Source of the DNA: Elysia chlorotica
Lineage: Eukaryota > Mollusca > Gastropoda > Plakobranchidae
Reading direction: 5' to 3'
DNA: 64,000 nucleotides
Assembly: GCA_003991915.1 (NCBI GenBank)
Contig: RQTK01001115.1
Location: forward strand, 48,901 to 112,900
Made by a program: the position numbers and the translations under genes. The notes beneath the pieces are model-generated. The model saw only the letters and a list, made by a program, of their open reading frames with translations. It was not told where the DNA came from and made no database searches. Position 1 is the stretch's first letter; the number at the start of each line of letters is the position of its first letter. Of this stretch, positions 39,800-51,600 are shown piece after piece.

Positions 39800-42400
39800 A
39801 ATAATATTATTATAAAGAGAGGCGGTCACTTTGATAAAAAAAAAATCCGAACCAAAAGATTGAGATTATTTACATAGCACAGTGAAGATCACTGGTTTTG
39901 GGATTCTATACAACAAACACATTTGAAACATGTAGAAAACTGTGATTAATACTTCGATTAAAAGTTTGGCTACGGTAATAATCCATACAGTTTCCACTGT
40001 GATATTTAACGCTTTAGGGTTTATTTACATTAATATATTAGACAAGAAATATAGTACAATGTATTTAATAATTCCACGTACGTCATCTTATATACGCTGC
40101 ACTTTGAAAGCCTTTTTAAAGATCCCAAATCGTGTGCCTCTGTGTTGTTCTTGATTAAACCTAGATTTCATAAATCTATATTGATCTACATCTCAGCCTA
40201 AAAGAATTTATTTTCATTTTCATAGCACGTTAGTAACAAAATTTAAACCAAAAAAAAATCAAAGGTTGGCGTTGTCAATGACTGTTTCAATTTAGAATAA
40301 AAAGTGGAAGGAAAATAGGTATATACGAGTAATACCGTTAATTCGTCGACAAAATATTTTTCTAAATTTCAATTCTTTTAAAAGAATGCGACTTACATAT
40401 AATCATATTTTAGTCCCTATTTATTGGTGAAATCGGAAAGGTCTTTACAGTATACGTCCAAAATTAAGGCATCTTTATTAAAGATTTGATCAAATATAGC
40501 AAGATGAATTTTTCTTCATTGCTTTAAAATGAAAAATTAAAAAATCTGCGAAATTACCCTAATTGCGTTACTTGTGTTGCCCTTTTTTCGATTTATTTTT
40601 AATCTCAAACATTCGGTAAAATAGGTGTATTGTTTTAATTTTTGTTTTCGTAAAAATTAAGATAATTGGCGTATAGGCCTGTTGTAAGGAAATAGCTTTA
40701 TTCTTTACTTAAAGTGAAGGACAAAGGAACATGGTTTTTAAATTTTCTTGTGCTTAGCTTATTTTAGTTAAATTTTTTTACCGTTCCGATAAAACGGTTG
40801 TACTGCCATTTTTTCCTCAGCGCTTTATGAATGTCTTTCTTTAAAATATCCTAATTGATTTCATTGTTTTCTTTTCCTGTGTCCAGTTAAAATTAATAGT
40901 GTGAAATGGACACAAAAACGTTTTTGCTAATTTACGTCTTGAGGATTAAAAAAAAAATAGAATGAGGAATGTAAACGTTAAGCTTGTGAACTACAGACTA
41001 CGAGTAGTCTGTTACTGTGAAAGAAAATATGGGCAGAGAACTAGTCAACCAGATTCGCACCGTTGCTTTTTCAAACAGAACAGTTTTAAAGCTTAAGCCA
41101 TTTTAAGTCTATTATAAATATATGTATGATCTGTTTTCAATAAGATTTAGGACACGCATGATTTCAAATTAGCTCTATTGAATATATAAACTTAGCCTGA
41201 CAATCAGTTTGTCATTGGAGGTGTCAGAGTAATCTAGATCAGTTTAAAATTCAATGAAATAAACGAATAAACAAAGGTTCGACATGCATTTTACGTAGGT
41301 TATGCATGAGTGTCAACATTGTTGAATATGACGGATATAAGTGCAGTTACATATATTAATATGCGAAACGCACACTAAGAGAACTGGAAAAAGAGCTATT
41401 TTAATAAAAGGCGTCCCTTTTGTTTAAAAACCGTTGAAAACAATTATGGAATATTGAATCTTCAGTTCTTATATAACGGTCTTGCATTCATAATAAACGA
41501 GTGTTATAAGTGACGTAAATTCTGGTACGATAGATACAAAAAAAAAAACGAACACTGTAAAGCCAGCGCTCTTTCAAATTCTTCACGAGGAAGGGACGAT
41601 GAAAGGTATTTGTTTAACTTTTGTTATAGAAGAAGTAAAGCACGATTGTTAATGCGTCAGTCTAGTTTTTTTTGTTTGTTTTTTTTGATCTGTCATTGCT
41701 GTAATGAGGATCGTTCTGCGATTGTTTTTATTCATAATGATTGCCAAACAATAAACATTTCGAAGCTCCAATAAAACGTATGAGTAGTTCCAAAATGGTT
41801 TAATATGAATACACAATTTCTGAACCAATTTGTGTTTTAGCTAATAAGCCTTGTTTACACAATTGCAGTAAAATGTTTTGTATGTCGCAACTTATAAAAT
41901 TTGCCCAGAACAATATTCTTTAAAGTACTTTCTACATAAGTTGGATTTTTATCAAAAGCGGAACATTTTCCATCTTTATAACGATTAGAAAATGCATTTG
42001 CTTACATATAGGGTAAAAAGAAAGGTAAGAGCGACAAAGAAAAAAAAATAAAACAGAAAAGACAGCAAATAATTAGCCTGGTGCCGTTCTACGGTCAACT
42101 AAAATCAAAATACGTCCATTTATGGTAAGCAATATTTCGCTTTAAATAAAGCTAAGGATTTTGTAGAAAAGATTTGAATACACAGTGTAATTTTCACTTT
42201 TTTGCTTTACACTTCCACATTTCTCTTGTCTAAACTTTTCTTTTGAACGGTTCCTTTATTTTAATATGTCAAAAGAATCAAAATGCATATCATTGAATTA
42301 ATGAAGACTAAAGCATTTTTTTTTTTAGTTTTGAAAGAAAAACGAACAATCTCTAAAAATCATTTAAAAGGTTTTAAAAGAAAAAAACGAACAGAATAAA
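39800..42400. other. AT-rich non-coding stretch
   Basis: About 2.6 kb with no open frame of coding character on either strand and no recognisable repeat apart from A and T runs. It lies downstream of the unrecognised membrane protein gene. Confidence 0.7.
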
Positions 42401-42417
42401 TGTATTATTAACAATTT

Positions 42418-42423
42418 TTTATT
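42418..42423 (-). promoter_or_regulatory. Candidate polyadenylation signal for the unrecognised membrane protein gene
   Basis: AATAAA on the minus strand, 44 bases past the stop of the terminal exon. The spacing supports 42467-42622 being a real 3'-terminal exon. Confidence 0.5.
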
Positions 42424-42466
42424 CAAGGGGTACTGTAGCAGAACAATCAAAATCAATGTTAAGAAA

Positions 42467-42622
42467 CTAAATACAATCGAAATAGGTAGAACTGTTGGGG
42501 CTGAGATCTATTGCGTCCTCAAACTCCTGAGAAGAAGAAGAGCTGACAACTCTGTCAAACAGTTGATTCGTGGACTGCTCCTGGTAGTCTCCCCTTGATA
42601 GGCCGTGCGTAGTTAGCTTTTG
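42467..42622 (-). CDS. Likely terminal exon of the unrecognised membrane protein
   Basis: After ctcagaatag the frame reads QKLTTHGLSRGDYQEQST and ends SPNSSTYFDCI, TAG at 42467-42469; Ser/acidic composition matches the preceding tail, and a polyadenylation signal follows at once. The phase is 0 while the best donor of the large exon is phase 1, so the exact join, a missing micro-exon, or alternative 3' ends remain unresolved. Confidence 0.6.
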   Translation of the reverse strand, partial: QKLTTHGLSRGDYQEQSTNQLFDRVVSSSSSQEFEDAIDLSPNSSTYFDCI

Positions 42623-45600
42623 CTATTCTGAGGGTAAAATGAAACGGAGTTAAAAATATGTTTGTTATGCAGTAATTAACCATTTAATGTTCTTTAACAA
42701 TAATTAAAATCTAGAAGAAATTATCAGTTGAGCTAAGGCTTAAAAAATACAAGGGAAGGTCACCGAATGGAGGGAAGGGGACAGTGTTGCAATCTAAGAT
42801 TATTTCTAACATTTTTAGCATAATATGCTACATATTCTGTAGAAAGGAATGAGACTGGCATTTTTATTATGCCTACAAGCTTACTAGTTAAAAATGTAAA
42901 AAGTATCTGTGCGCTTTATTTTGAATAATTTTGAAAAGACTTAATATAACTTGTTTCAAAAATAGTGCACTGCGCCAGGCGAAGATGTTTAATAATAATC
43001 TTACTGCAAGTTTTGTTTATTGACCCTTCCTGGTTTTTTGTTGTTTTGGTTATATTTTTGAGGCTCGGCATACTGTGAAGCTCAATTTAAAGTTTAATCT
43101 GAATCTGTATCGAGTTGCAGTATTGTTGCTTAGCGCCCAACGCCTGCACTACATAGGCTATATTTTTTACGGGCCCCAAGACCAACGTTTGATCAATTTA
43201 TCAGCTGCCACGGAGAAACTTTTAAAGATGTCACATGGGAGCAAACTAATACACACACAAATATCGAACTGTGTCTAAAATGGAAAAGGATCATTTTAGT
43301 AAATATGGATGCAGTTATTAGATATAGAATTAGAGAATCCATGAGTATGGAATTGAACAAACAGGTGGTAACAAACATTTTCTTAATTAGGTTAAACGAA
43401 TTTTTTAAAACAAAATTGCATTTCTAGTTAGACCTGGGTCAGTGAAGGCGATTCCTGTGTCAACATCCGTACAAGTACTGTACTTCTCCGAGTCGTTGAC
43501 CATCATACCCCAAGTAACGCCTGGAGTCAGTTGTCGATCTTCAAATGCGCTTTTCCTCTTGTCATCCTCGTAGGGAGGCAGCGAGGGCAGAGACGAAACA
43601 GGAGACGACACAGACTCGTCCAAGCATTGCATTCCATTGACAGATCGAAACGATTCGGGGGTATCGCCGTTGTTGTCCAGCTTGCCTATCCCGTTGTTGC
43701 TGGGGTTAATGCCATTGTCGACAGACTTAGCTTTTCCGTTGCTTGTTAATTCATTTTGCTTAGTTAGGGCAACTTCGTGCAGTTTTTGGTGTGACATCTC
43801 TTGTTCCACGTCGGGGAAACCATTTTCTCCATTTGTTTGAGAGGCGTTTTCAGAGGGTTTAGGAACTAAGAATTCATTATGCTCTATCGAATCTGCGCAA
43901 GGTGTCTGTTCATCAGTTTTGGGTATTGCAGTATCAGAACTCTGATCAACGTCTGGCGGCGTTTCTGCAGCAGAGGACGAAGAATTCAGCTCAACATCTG
44001 GTACTATTTGAGACTCTGGACTACAAATTTCCTCAGTTCTAACTTTTTCATCAGTTTCTTCTTGTGATCTTTGACGCTCATTTAAAACTGTCCCGGTTTT
44101 ATCTTCCTTGTTTTCAAGATCATCTTGATCTATTTCTTCAGCATCATATGAATCATCAGGTGATGATACAACATCTTTGCTGTTTGCCTCCACTTTAGAA
44201 ACTTGTTCATCTTCCTCGTCTATCGTGCACACAGCATGGGCGGGCCAGCCAGAACGCTGGTTTCGCCAACGGGGACGTCGTGCTTTTCCAACAGGAGACA
44301 AGTCCAACGCTGGCGATGGCGGAAGAGGTTGGTTGGCCGGGTCTACGTGAAACAAATCTTTACGAATAATGGGCACAAGCAATCCACTAGCCGGGGACGA
44401 GGTGATGATTTCACCGGACCGAACTGACAACGTTTCTAGAGGGGTGTTACTGGCAAGCAAAGCGGCTATGTCGGGGTCAACCTCGTCAAGATCTGGAGGG
44501 GTCCCCACACTCCATCCTGATTGAAAACAATCAGGAGTCTCGGGAGGTGCCGGGGCAGCAGCAGATTCAACTTGCTTGTCTTCTTTATTTGGGCTTGTAA
44601 GCAAGCCGGTTAATTTTTCTATATTATCCGGATCCATTTTTGCCCATTTCAGATTATCAGCCAAATCCTCGGCAAATTCAGTGTCGGTTATTTTCGCCAG
44701 GCAAGACAAAAACTTATCTCGTCGTTCTTGTTGCAAAGGTGATAGATCGGAATCGGGAATGTCATCTTTATCCCCAGTATTAACGATGTCACGCGTTTCT
44801 TCTGAGCCTTCCTTTTTTGTACTTGGTACGTCTAGAGCACTTTCTGTATCTTCTGTCTGAGTTTCCGTGCATTTGATCGATTTCGAGGAAGTTGTGTCCT
44901 GAGATGGGTCTCCCTGTGCGGTCCCCAGAGATGATCCTGTATCGGGTCCACCACTGGCGCTCGGCTGGGCGTCTGAAACAAGCAGAGCAGGAGATCCTTT
45001 ATCAGGGGCGCGCCTCAATCAGCCTTGGACATCTAGAGTCTTTACATTCTTGGGTTTTTTGTCTTTTCACTGTTAAAATGCAGGAGTTTTCAGTTTTGAA
45101 GAAATTTTTTAAAGTTCTGATCAGTAAAGATTTGAAGTCGAGAATGGGTTTTTTTCAATGTGCCATTCGCTGAGGGTTACAAATCAATATAAAAATGCTA
45201 ATAGATCCACTGGTTTCACCTTTATCGGCTGGTGACGTGGTCTCTTCGAGTTGTCGAGCGGGTGATGTTTTGCTGTCTTTCATTCCTATCTTGGCAGATT
45301 CCTCTACACGTTTCTGTGATTGAGAAAGTGTAATGCCTTGGTAAATTAGCTAGCATGATAAGAGGTGCAGGTATATTGCCTAAAAATCAAATACTAGTAG
45401 CAATAATACCATCAGCATCATGTTTCAAACAAGTTTTTCCAGATTTCATGTTCACTGATTGAGAAGCAGGGCTAGAATTGCCTAGTAAAATTGTGTGCAA
45501 GGCATGTTCTTTTTCAAATTGGGGATTTATACAAGACTAATTAGGAGGTGCATAACTATTTCACACTCACCAAGCCATTGCTTCCGTTGCCATTGATTGC

Positions 45601-48600
45601 TTTCACGTGTTCATTCTCATTCAAAGAGTCGTCGGAGCTATCAGTAGGCTAGCAGGGATGGGGAGAGCAAGAAAGTTGGATTAAAAATATTTAAATACAA
45701 TTATGTAAATATTACTGCACCGGTATATACGCTCTCTAATTCAGTTAAAATCTTTGGTCAAAGAAAGCGCATCTCTCCCAAGTTCCCAAGGTGTCCAGTC
45801 CTATGCAACGGGACTTTGTCGATGTCACATGATATTGACACTGACCCAAACAATAAGGAAAAGGCGTTTTCCAAATAGGGGATCGAACAACCGATGCTAT
45901 ACCCAGGGCTACCGCGCCCCCGTATACCCCCGTATATAACATTTCATTTGGTTAGGATCATATTAGTTTAACCAGTTTCGATCTAGGAGCAAAGTTCATT
46001 CACATAATAGAAATACGCCAAGAACATACTTCGTAGTCAGGGTCGTCCTCTTCTTTGTAGGTATTGTCTAGGTTGAGATATGGCGCCAGTTCTCCATCAA
46101 CAAGTCTATTGATATCCGTCAATACAGCCAGCAATCTGATGGGGACCCCGGACTCCCTGATGGTCACAGAAAAGGAAGCTGCAAGGATGGAGAAAATTGC
46201 TTTAATTGTGAATCTAATAATAAGTAATTTCATTTCAATTTTAACTCGAATCAGATTTAGATATATGAAGGTAGTTAATGGTAGGCAATAAATTGAGCCG
46301 AAATATTTTAATAGTGCGTTTGTTTATTTTTAAAATCACGTTGCCGTATATCATATCTCTCTGATTTTTGTCTTGGTAACCGTCATAATTGGCTTTTTGT
46401 ACAATGTCTACCAATTATGTACAATCTTCACTATAATGGAATATGAACTGGTGTAATCAGAATCACGAAACACGGAAATGTCATTTACATTACTCTTTAA
46501 GTTGATTCATGCAGATATACCAATAGTACTTACTTCCTTCAAAAGCTTTTTGAATTTTCCTGAAGAGGTTCAACTCGCGTTTGAGCCCTGCCATTTCCAA
46601 GAACAGCCCGATCAGTGGAGTATCCATCACCCTGGAGATGATTCTGTTCAGCACAGCGTCTGCAACCCAATGCCTGGACCTCAACTACAGAGTGGTGGGA
46701 TTGCAGTATATTATTTTATTAGAATGTGTTTCAGAGGAACAAAATACAGGCAGTTGCAGAAAACACGGGCGTGTTTATTTAGTTTTTTTTATAACCTTTA
46801 TGCTTGAATTATATTTTTTTAGCCAAATAACCACCAAACAATCTGGAAAAATTATAGTCTAGAAGATTAAGATCCTCTAAGTTATACACAAAAGGTTAGG
46901 TGAAGAATCATCCTTGCAAATTCATTGTAATCTAATTCCAATTACTCCAAATGAGTAAAGATGGTGCCATGGTGCCATCCTTAAATTATTTACCTTTGCT
47001 GAACTCAAACGACTTACTTTTCTTTCTCCGATAATGGAGTTCTCAAAAACTGTGGCGGGTCCATTGCGGGATGCTGTGTCTTTGTCTTCGTCTTCATAGT
47101 CCAAACCAGCAAGCCGGTGCAAGGTGCAACTGGCAGCATTGAGGAAGTACCACTGAGCAAGACAAAAATAGATCGATCATTCAATATGTGGGAATGGCAC
47201 TAGTTTGACGAGCCAAATCACTCCGTTTATGTGAAAAAGACAACGGTCATTCACATCACATAGATGGATCGGACGATTACTACAAATCTGAGGATATGTT
47301 TTATAAGAGATCGCATAATAAAATCAGACATCGGTAACAACATCTTTATTATATGATTAAATGAAGTTTTCCACGTTTTGGTGAGTGGTTTTATTGAAGC
47401 ACAAAAGTAGGTGGCCATATAATGGCTTTAGAGTTACAAAATAACGAATATGCCTGAAAGTATGCTTAGTTACATTTAAGTTTTGCTATTAACTCGAAAC
47501 ATTCTAAGGAATTTATTTGCGGCAATACAAACGCGAATTTATCACCAGAACAAATGCTTGATAGGCAGTAATGAATAAGATAGTGATAGTCTAGAAAATC
47601 TAGTTGAACACTACAAACAAAACACTTATTACGCGATAAAAATACGGTTCTGATACTTACCTGATAAGATAGATATGGAATGCAGAAGAAGATCGCATAA
47701 AGCTTTGTCAAATAGTAGACCAGAGAAATAAAGTACTGGAAGGATATAAAAAAGGCAACATTTTACTATTAAGCAGTATGTATTTATCTCAATTTCTGGT
47801 AATCAAGCAAAGTTTATATTGAAAATGTACTGAAGCATGACAAATTAGTATGCATAATGTTCTGAGAGCTCCAAGTTCTAACTCATATGGACGACATGTT
47901 TCTAACTTTATAATTTATTCAAATAAAAACTAACATGAAATTCGAATAGTCAACACATGACAGATGTTTGCACGCATTACTTACAACGATCACATCCCAC
48001 CAAGTCGTAGATAGAAATTTGATCAAATGGGGCTCTTTGCTTGCCTCATCTTTCTTCTCTTTATCAAGTTGTTTCTCCCCTGTCTCCTCCGATTCTTTTG
48101 AGTTTCCCATTGGCAGCTTTTTGGAGAAATCGGAAATTAACATAACATTGCATCGCAAATGGTCTATATTAATAAAAAAAAAACAAGGGTAATCTAGCTG
48201 CACAGTGAGTTTTTACATGCATGAGAAATTGGAATGGTAATTATGTGATATTTTTTCAGTTTGTGCTCAAGAATTACATCGAAGATCCTCATTGTTGATT
48301 TTTCTGTGTCGTTTCATTGGATTTTAGTTTAGTTAGATTTTTTGGTCAAGGGTTTTTCTCATTAACTGGCTTTTTAAATGATAAAAATGATAAATGCAAT
48401 TCCCTTCCCGTTTCCGAGTTTCAGTACTGTTCATAATTTCTCTACATAATTTATTATTAAACAAAATCCAGGGGTATGAACATTGTAATTAGCTTAAAAC
48501 GCGTTTGAAGTATGTTGAAAAAGAAGGCTTACCTAGAGTTGTATGCAACCAGAGTTGTGTTTATATTTATGTCATACGACTTTCTCATGCAAGTTTACAC

Positions 48601-51600
48601 CAAAAAAAACCGAAGCGCACTACAAATGCAGATAATCGCGTATAAATAACATTTAGTCACTACAGAGAATAGGGATTAGGGGTACTTGGCTTACAGTATA
48701 GGCTTCCGATACCGTGCTTACGCGGTTCGATTCCACCTTGCCCTCTACAAGTTAAGTCAGTTTCAGTATAATGTAACTGGCCAAACCTAGGTAACCAGCT
48801 CTGTACTCCTGTCACTGTATACATGATCTTTTTGACTTCTCGTAGACAGCTTCGCTTTCATCCACCAAAAAAAAACGTCCAAATCGCTGCCAACGCCAAG
48901 TTCAAAAGACGTATTTCACGCACTTTATTGTAAGTTTTCTCCCTATTGTATACGCTTTTGTGGCTACTTAGGTTGTCTTATTTCATTTCCGACTCACGCG
49001 GGCAGAAGAGGTTCGCGTTCTGACAAAGTCCTGGGTAAGTGCCAGAGCCAGTTCAGTGCAGGCCAGGGCCCCGTCCACCCACCATCTCAGCAGCAGCAGC
49101 GGCAAGAAGAAGCGGAAGCACAGGTGGAACAGCTGCATCCCCAACTGGGCGATGGGAGAATGATGGCACTGAGGAGCAAATACGTGTTGGCATAATAAGT
49201 ATGATAAAACAAGTCATCAGCTTGAAACTTATGAAAACACCCTAGTTACAATAAGTAAAGACATCTCGTCTTTTCCAAATGGCTTCTTTAGTACAGTAGA
49301 TATAGTTAGTCCTTTGCATTTTTTTGTGATTGTAGCATTTTAAAAACTGCTATCGCATTCTATCCTTCAAATTAGTTTTTATTCGAACTATTCAATTTAG
49401 TATATCCACCTAACAATATCCCTGTATAACCTGCATGACAAGTTTTAAGAGAAAAAACTGTCAATGGTATTCTTAATTGAAACCAAAAATCATTTCCAAT
49501 TTAATATTTGGGTTATTTAAATGCCGTGTAAAATTAGCGTTGAAGAAATAGTTATTTGTGTCCTTACAAGAAGCAAGTTATATTCAAGTTTTGGAAAATG
49601 GATGATTTATTGTTGATTTATTACAACACTGACTGAGTCTTTCTTGTCCTGTCGACAAATAAAACATTCTACCATTTTCCTGGTCGTTGCAGCAGCAGTG
49701 GTCAAAGTTTCGTCAGCTGGTTATGAGATGGGAAAGAAAATAAAGGTTTAGAGCACCAGAGATTTTAGAGAGGATAAAGAGCAGTTCATTAAAACTTAGT
49801 TTAGTATTAGAGCTGACATAATTGGACTCGTTTACGTTTTTTTTTTTTTAATTGCATTTCACAGAGTTTTAAGTTAGCATATTTATAAAATACATCGATC
49901 AAATTCGAAAAGCAATGTAAACGCATAAGCAAGATAATGATTTACGTTTTTAAAATGAAAAACTCACAAAATAAATGGAAAAAAAACAATCGGAGAGTGA
50001 GAGAGAAAAAGAGAGAGAGAGAGAGATAGAGAGAGAGATTGTTGCTTAGCGCGTCAGTACTGTATAGTGTATATTGTGGACGGAGTCCAAGACTAACGTC
50101 TGACAAGTTTACGTGGCGTCACACAGAGACAGTGCGAGAAGCGACGCCAAACAAGTAGGGGCAAAATCAGGCACGTTCGACCGATGGTGGATGTCGAAGT
50201 AGTGACCTTCCGATTGGAAGATCAACGCGTCACCACTTGCCGCAGTTTGCCCCATAGAGGGAGAAAGACACGCGAGAGAGATAGAGAGAGAGAGAAAGAG
50301 GGGGAGAGAGAGAGAGAGATTGAGAGGGGGGTGCCAACCTTTCTTTCCTATCTCGGTCTTGTTGAGGTCCTCATACAAAGAATAGGCCTTGGCTTCCACG
50401 CTGCGCGCGAACTCTTCAGTGAATTTGTTGCTATTGACCAGACCTGATTAATGTTAATTGTTTTTCAGGTGAGAAATATTACATCATAAAAAGTCTTAAC
50501 ATTATAGAAGACTATGCTGGTGTAAAACGAATTACAGTGTAGCTGATCAAAATAACGGGACACCTGTCCTGTAACTGTTCCTCTCCAATTCTAAAAGTAG
50601 AATATGAATAAGACAAAAAAGAATTGATTTATGTATAATTTTTTTTTAAAGTGCCGAGTTAATTTCAGTAGCCAGTTTTGTTTACCGCATTGAAGTGGGA
50701 CCTGTAGGGTATGAAATAATTATACGTTTGTCGAGTACAGTTTACTGTTCCCTACAATTGCAAAGGTGAATCATTTAGAATGCCAGTGCATTATTTATAT
50801 AACTGAATATCAGAAAGTAAAAGCTGCATATTATTAAGTGAAGCACTCACCATTGTAAATTGACATAAATGTTTGCTGCATGCGATATAAACTACCCATC
50901 TTTCGTGTGAAAGCAGAACACGCTTTCTCGAACTCTGCGTTCTAGAAAATGATAAAAGCACAGAGATGATAGTTTATAATAAAAAAAAGCAATATGTGAA
51001 GTTGATATTTCACTGTAATTGAAAAAACAACCTCAAATTGCACATTCTTTTAAAATGATTTTACAAAGAGACATGTGATGAAGTTAATTTCTACAAATAC
51101 AGGAAAGATTAAATTGAAAGATATTTAATTATCCATGCGTAACGTTTTGGATCTAACATGTACACAATAATTATTATGAGCCACCCCATGGTCTAGTCTG
51201 AACAGATTACCAGACTGGTCTCTGTTGGGGTAAAAAAGACAAAGACTAAAAGAGCGGCGGTTGGTGTGCTGTTGTTGAGTTGAGTCGGTTTAACGTTCAA
51301 CATCAACACTATATGTGCTATTGTGGACAGGTCCTAAGATTGACGTCTGACAATTGTAATGTTGCTACACTCGTGTGAGTTTTGAATCAGTGACCAGGGA
51401 TATTTATATCGAAAGCTCCTCAGGGCGTTGTTGTTGTTGGGTTGGTTTAACGTCCAACAACAGCACTATAATTATAGGCTATATTGTGGACGGGCCCCAA
51501 GACGGACGTCTGACAATTTTATGTGCTGCCACACACGAGACAGGGCGGGGATACCATGACTCCTGTCTCAGCCGGTCACATTATACTGACACCGACCCAA

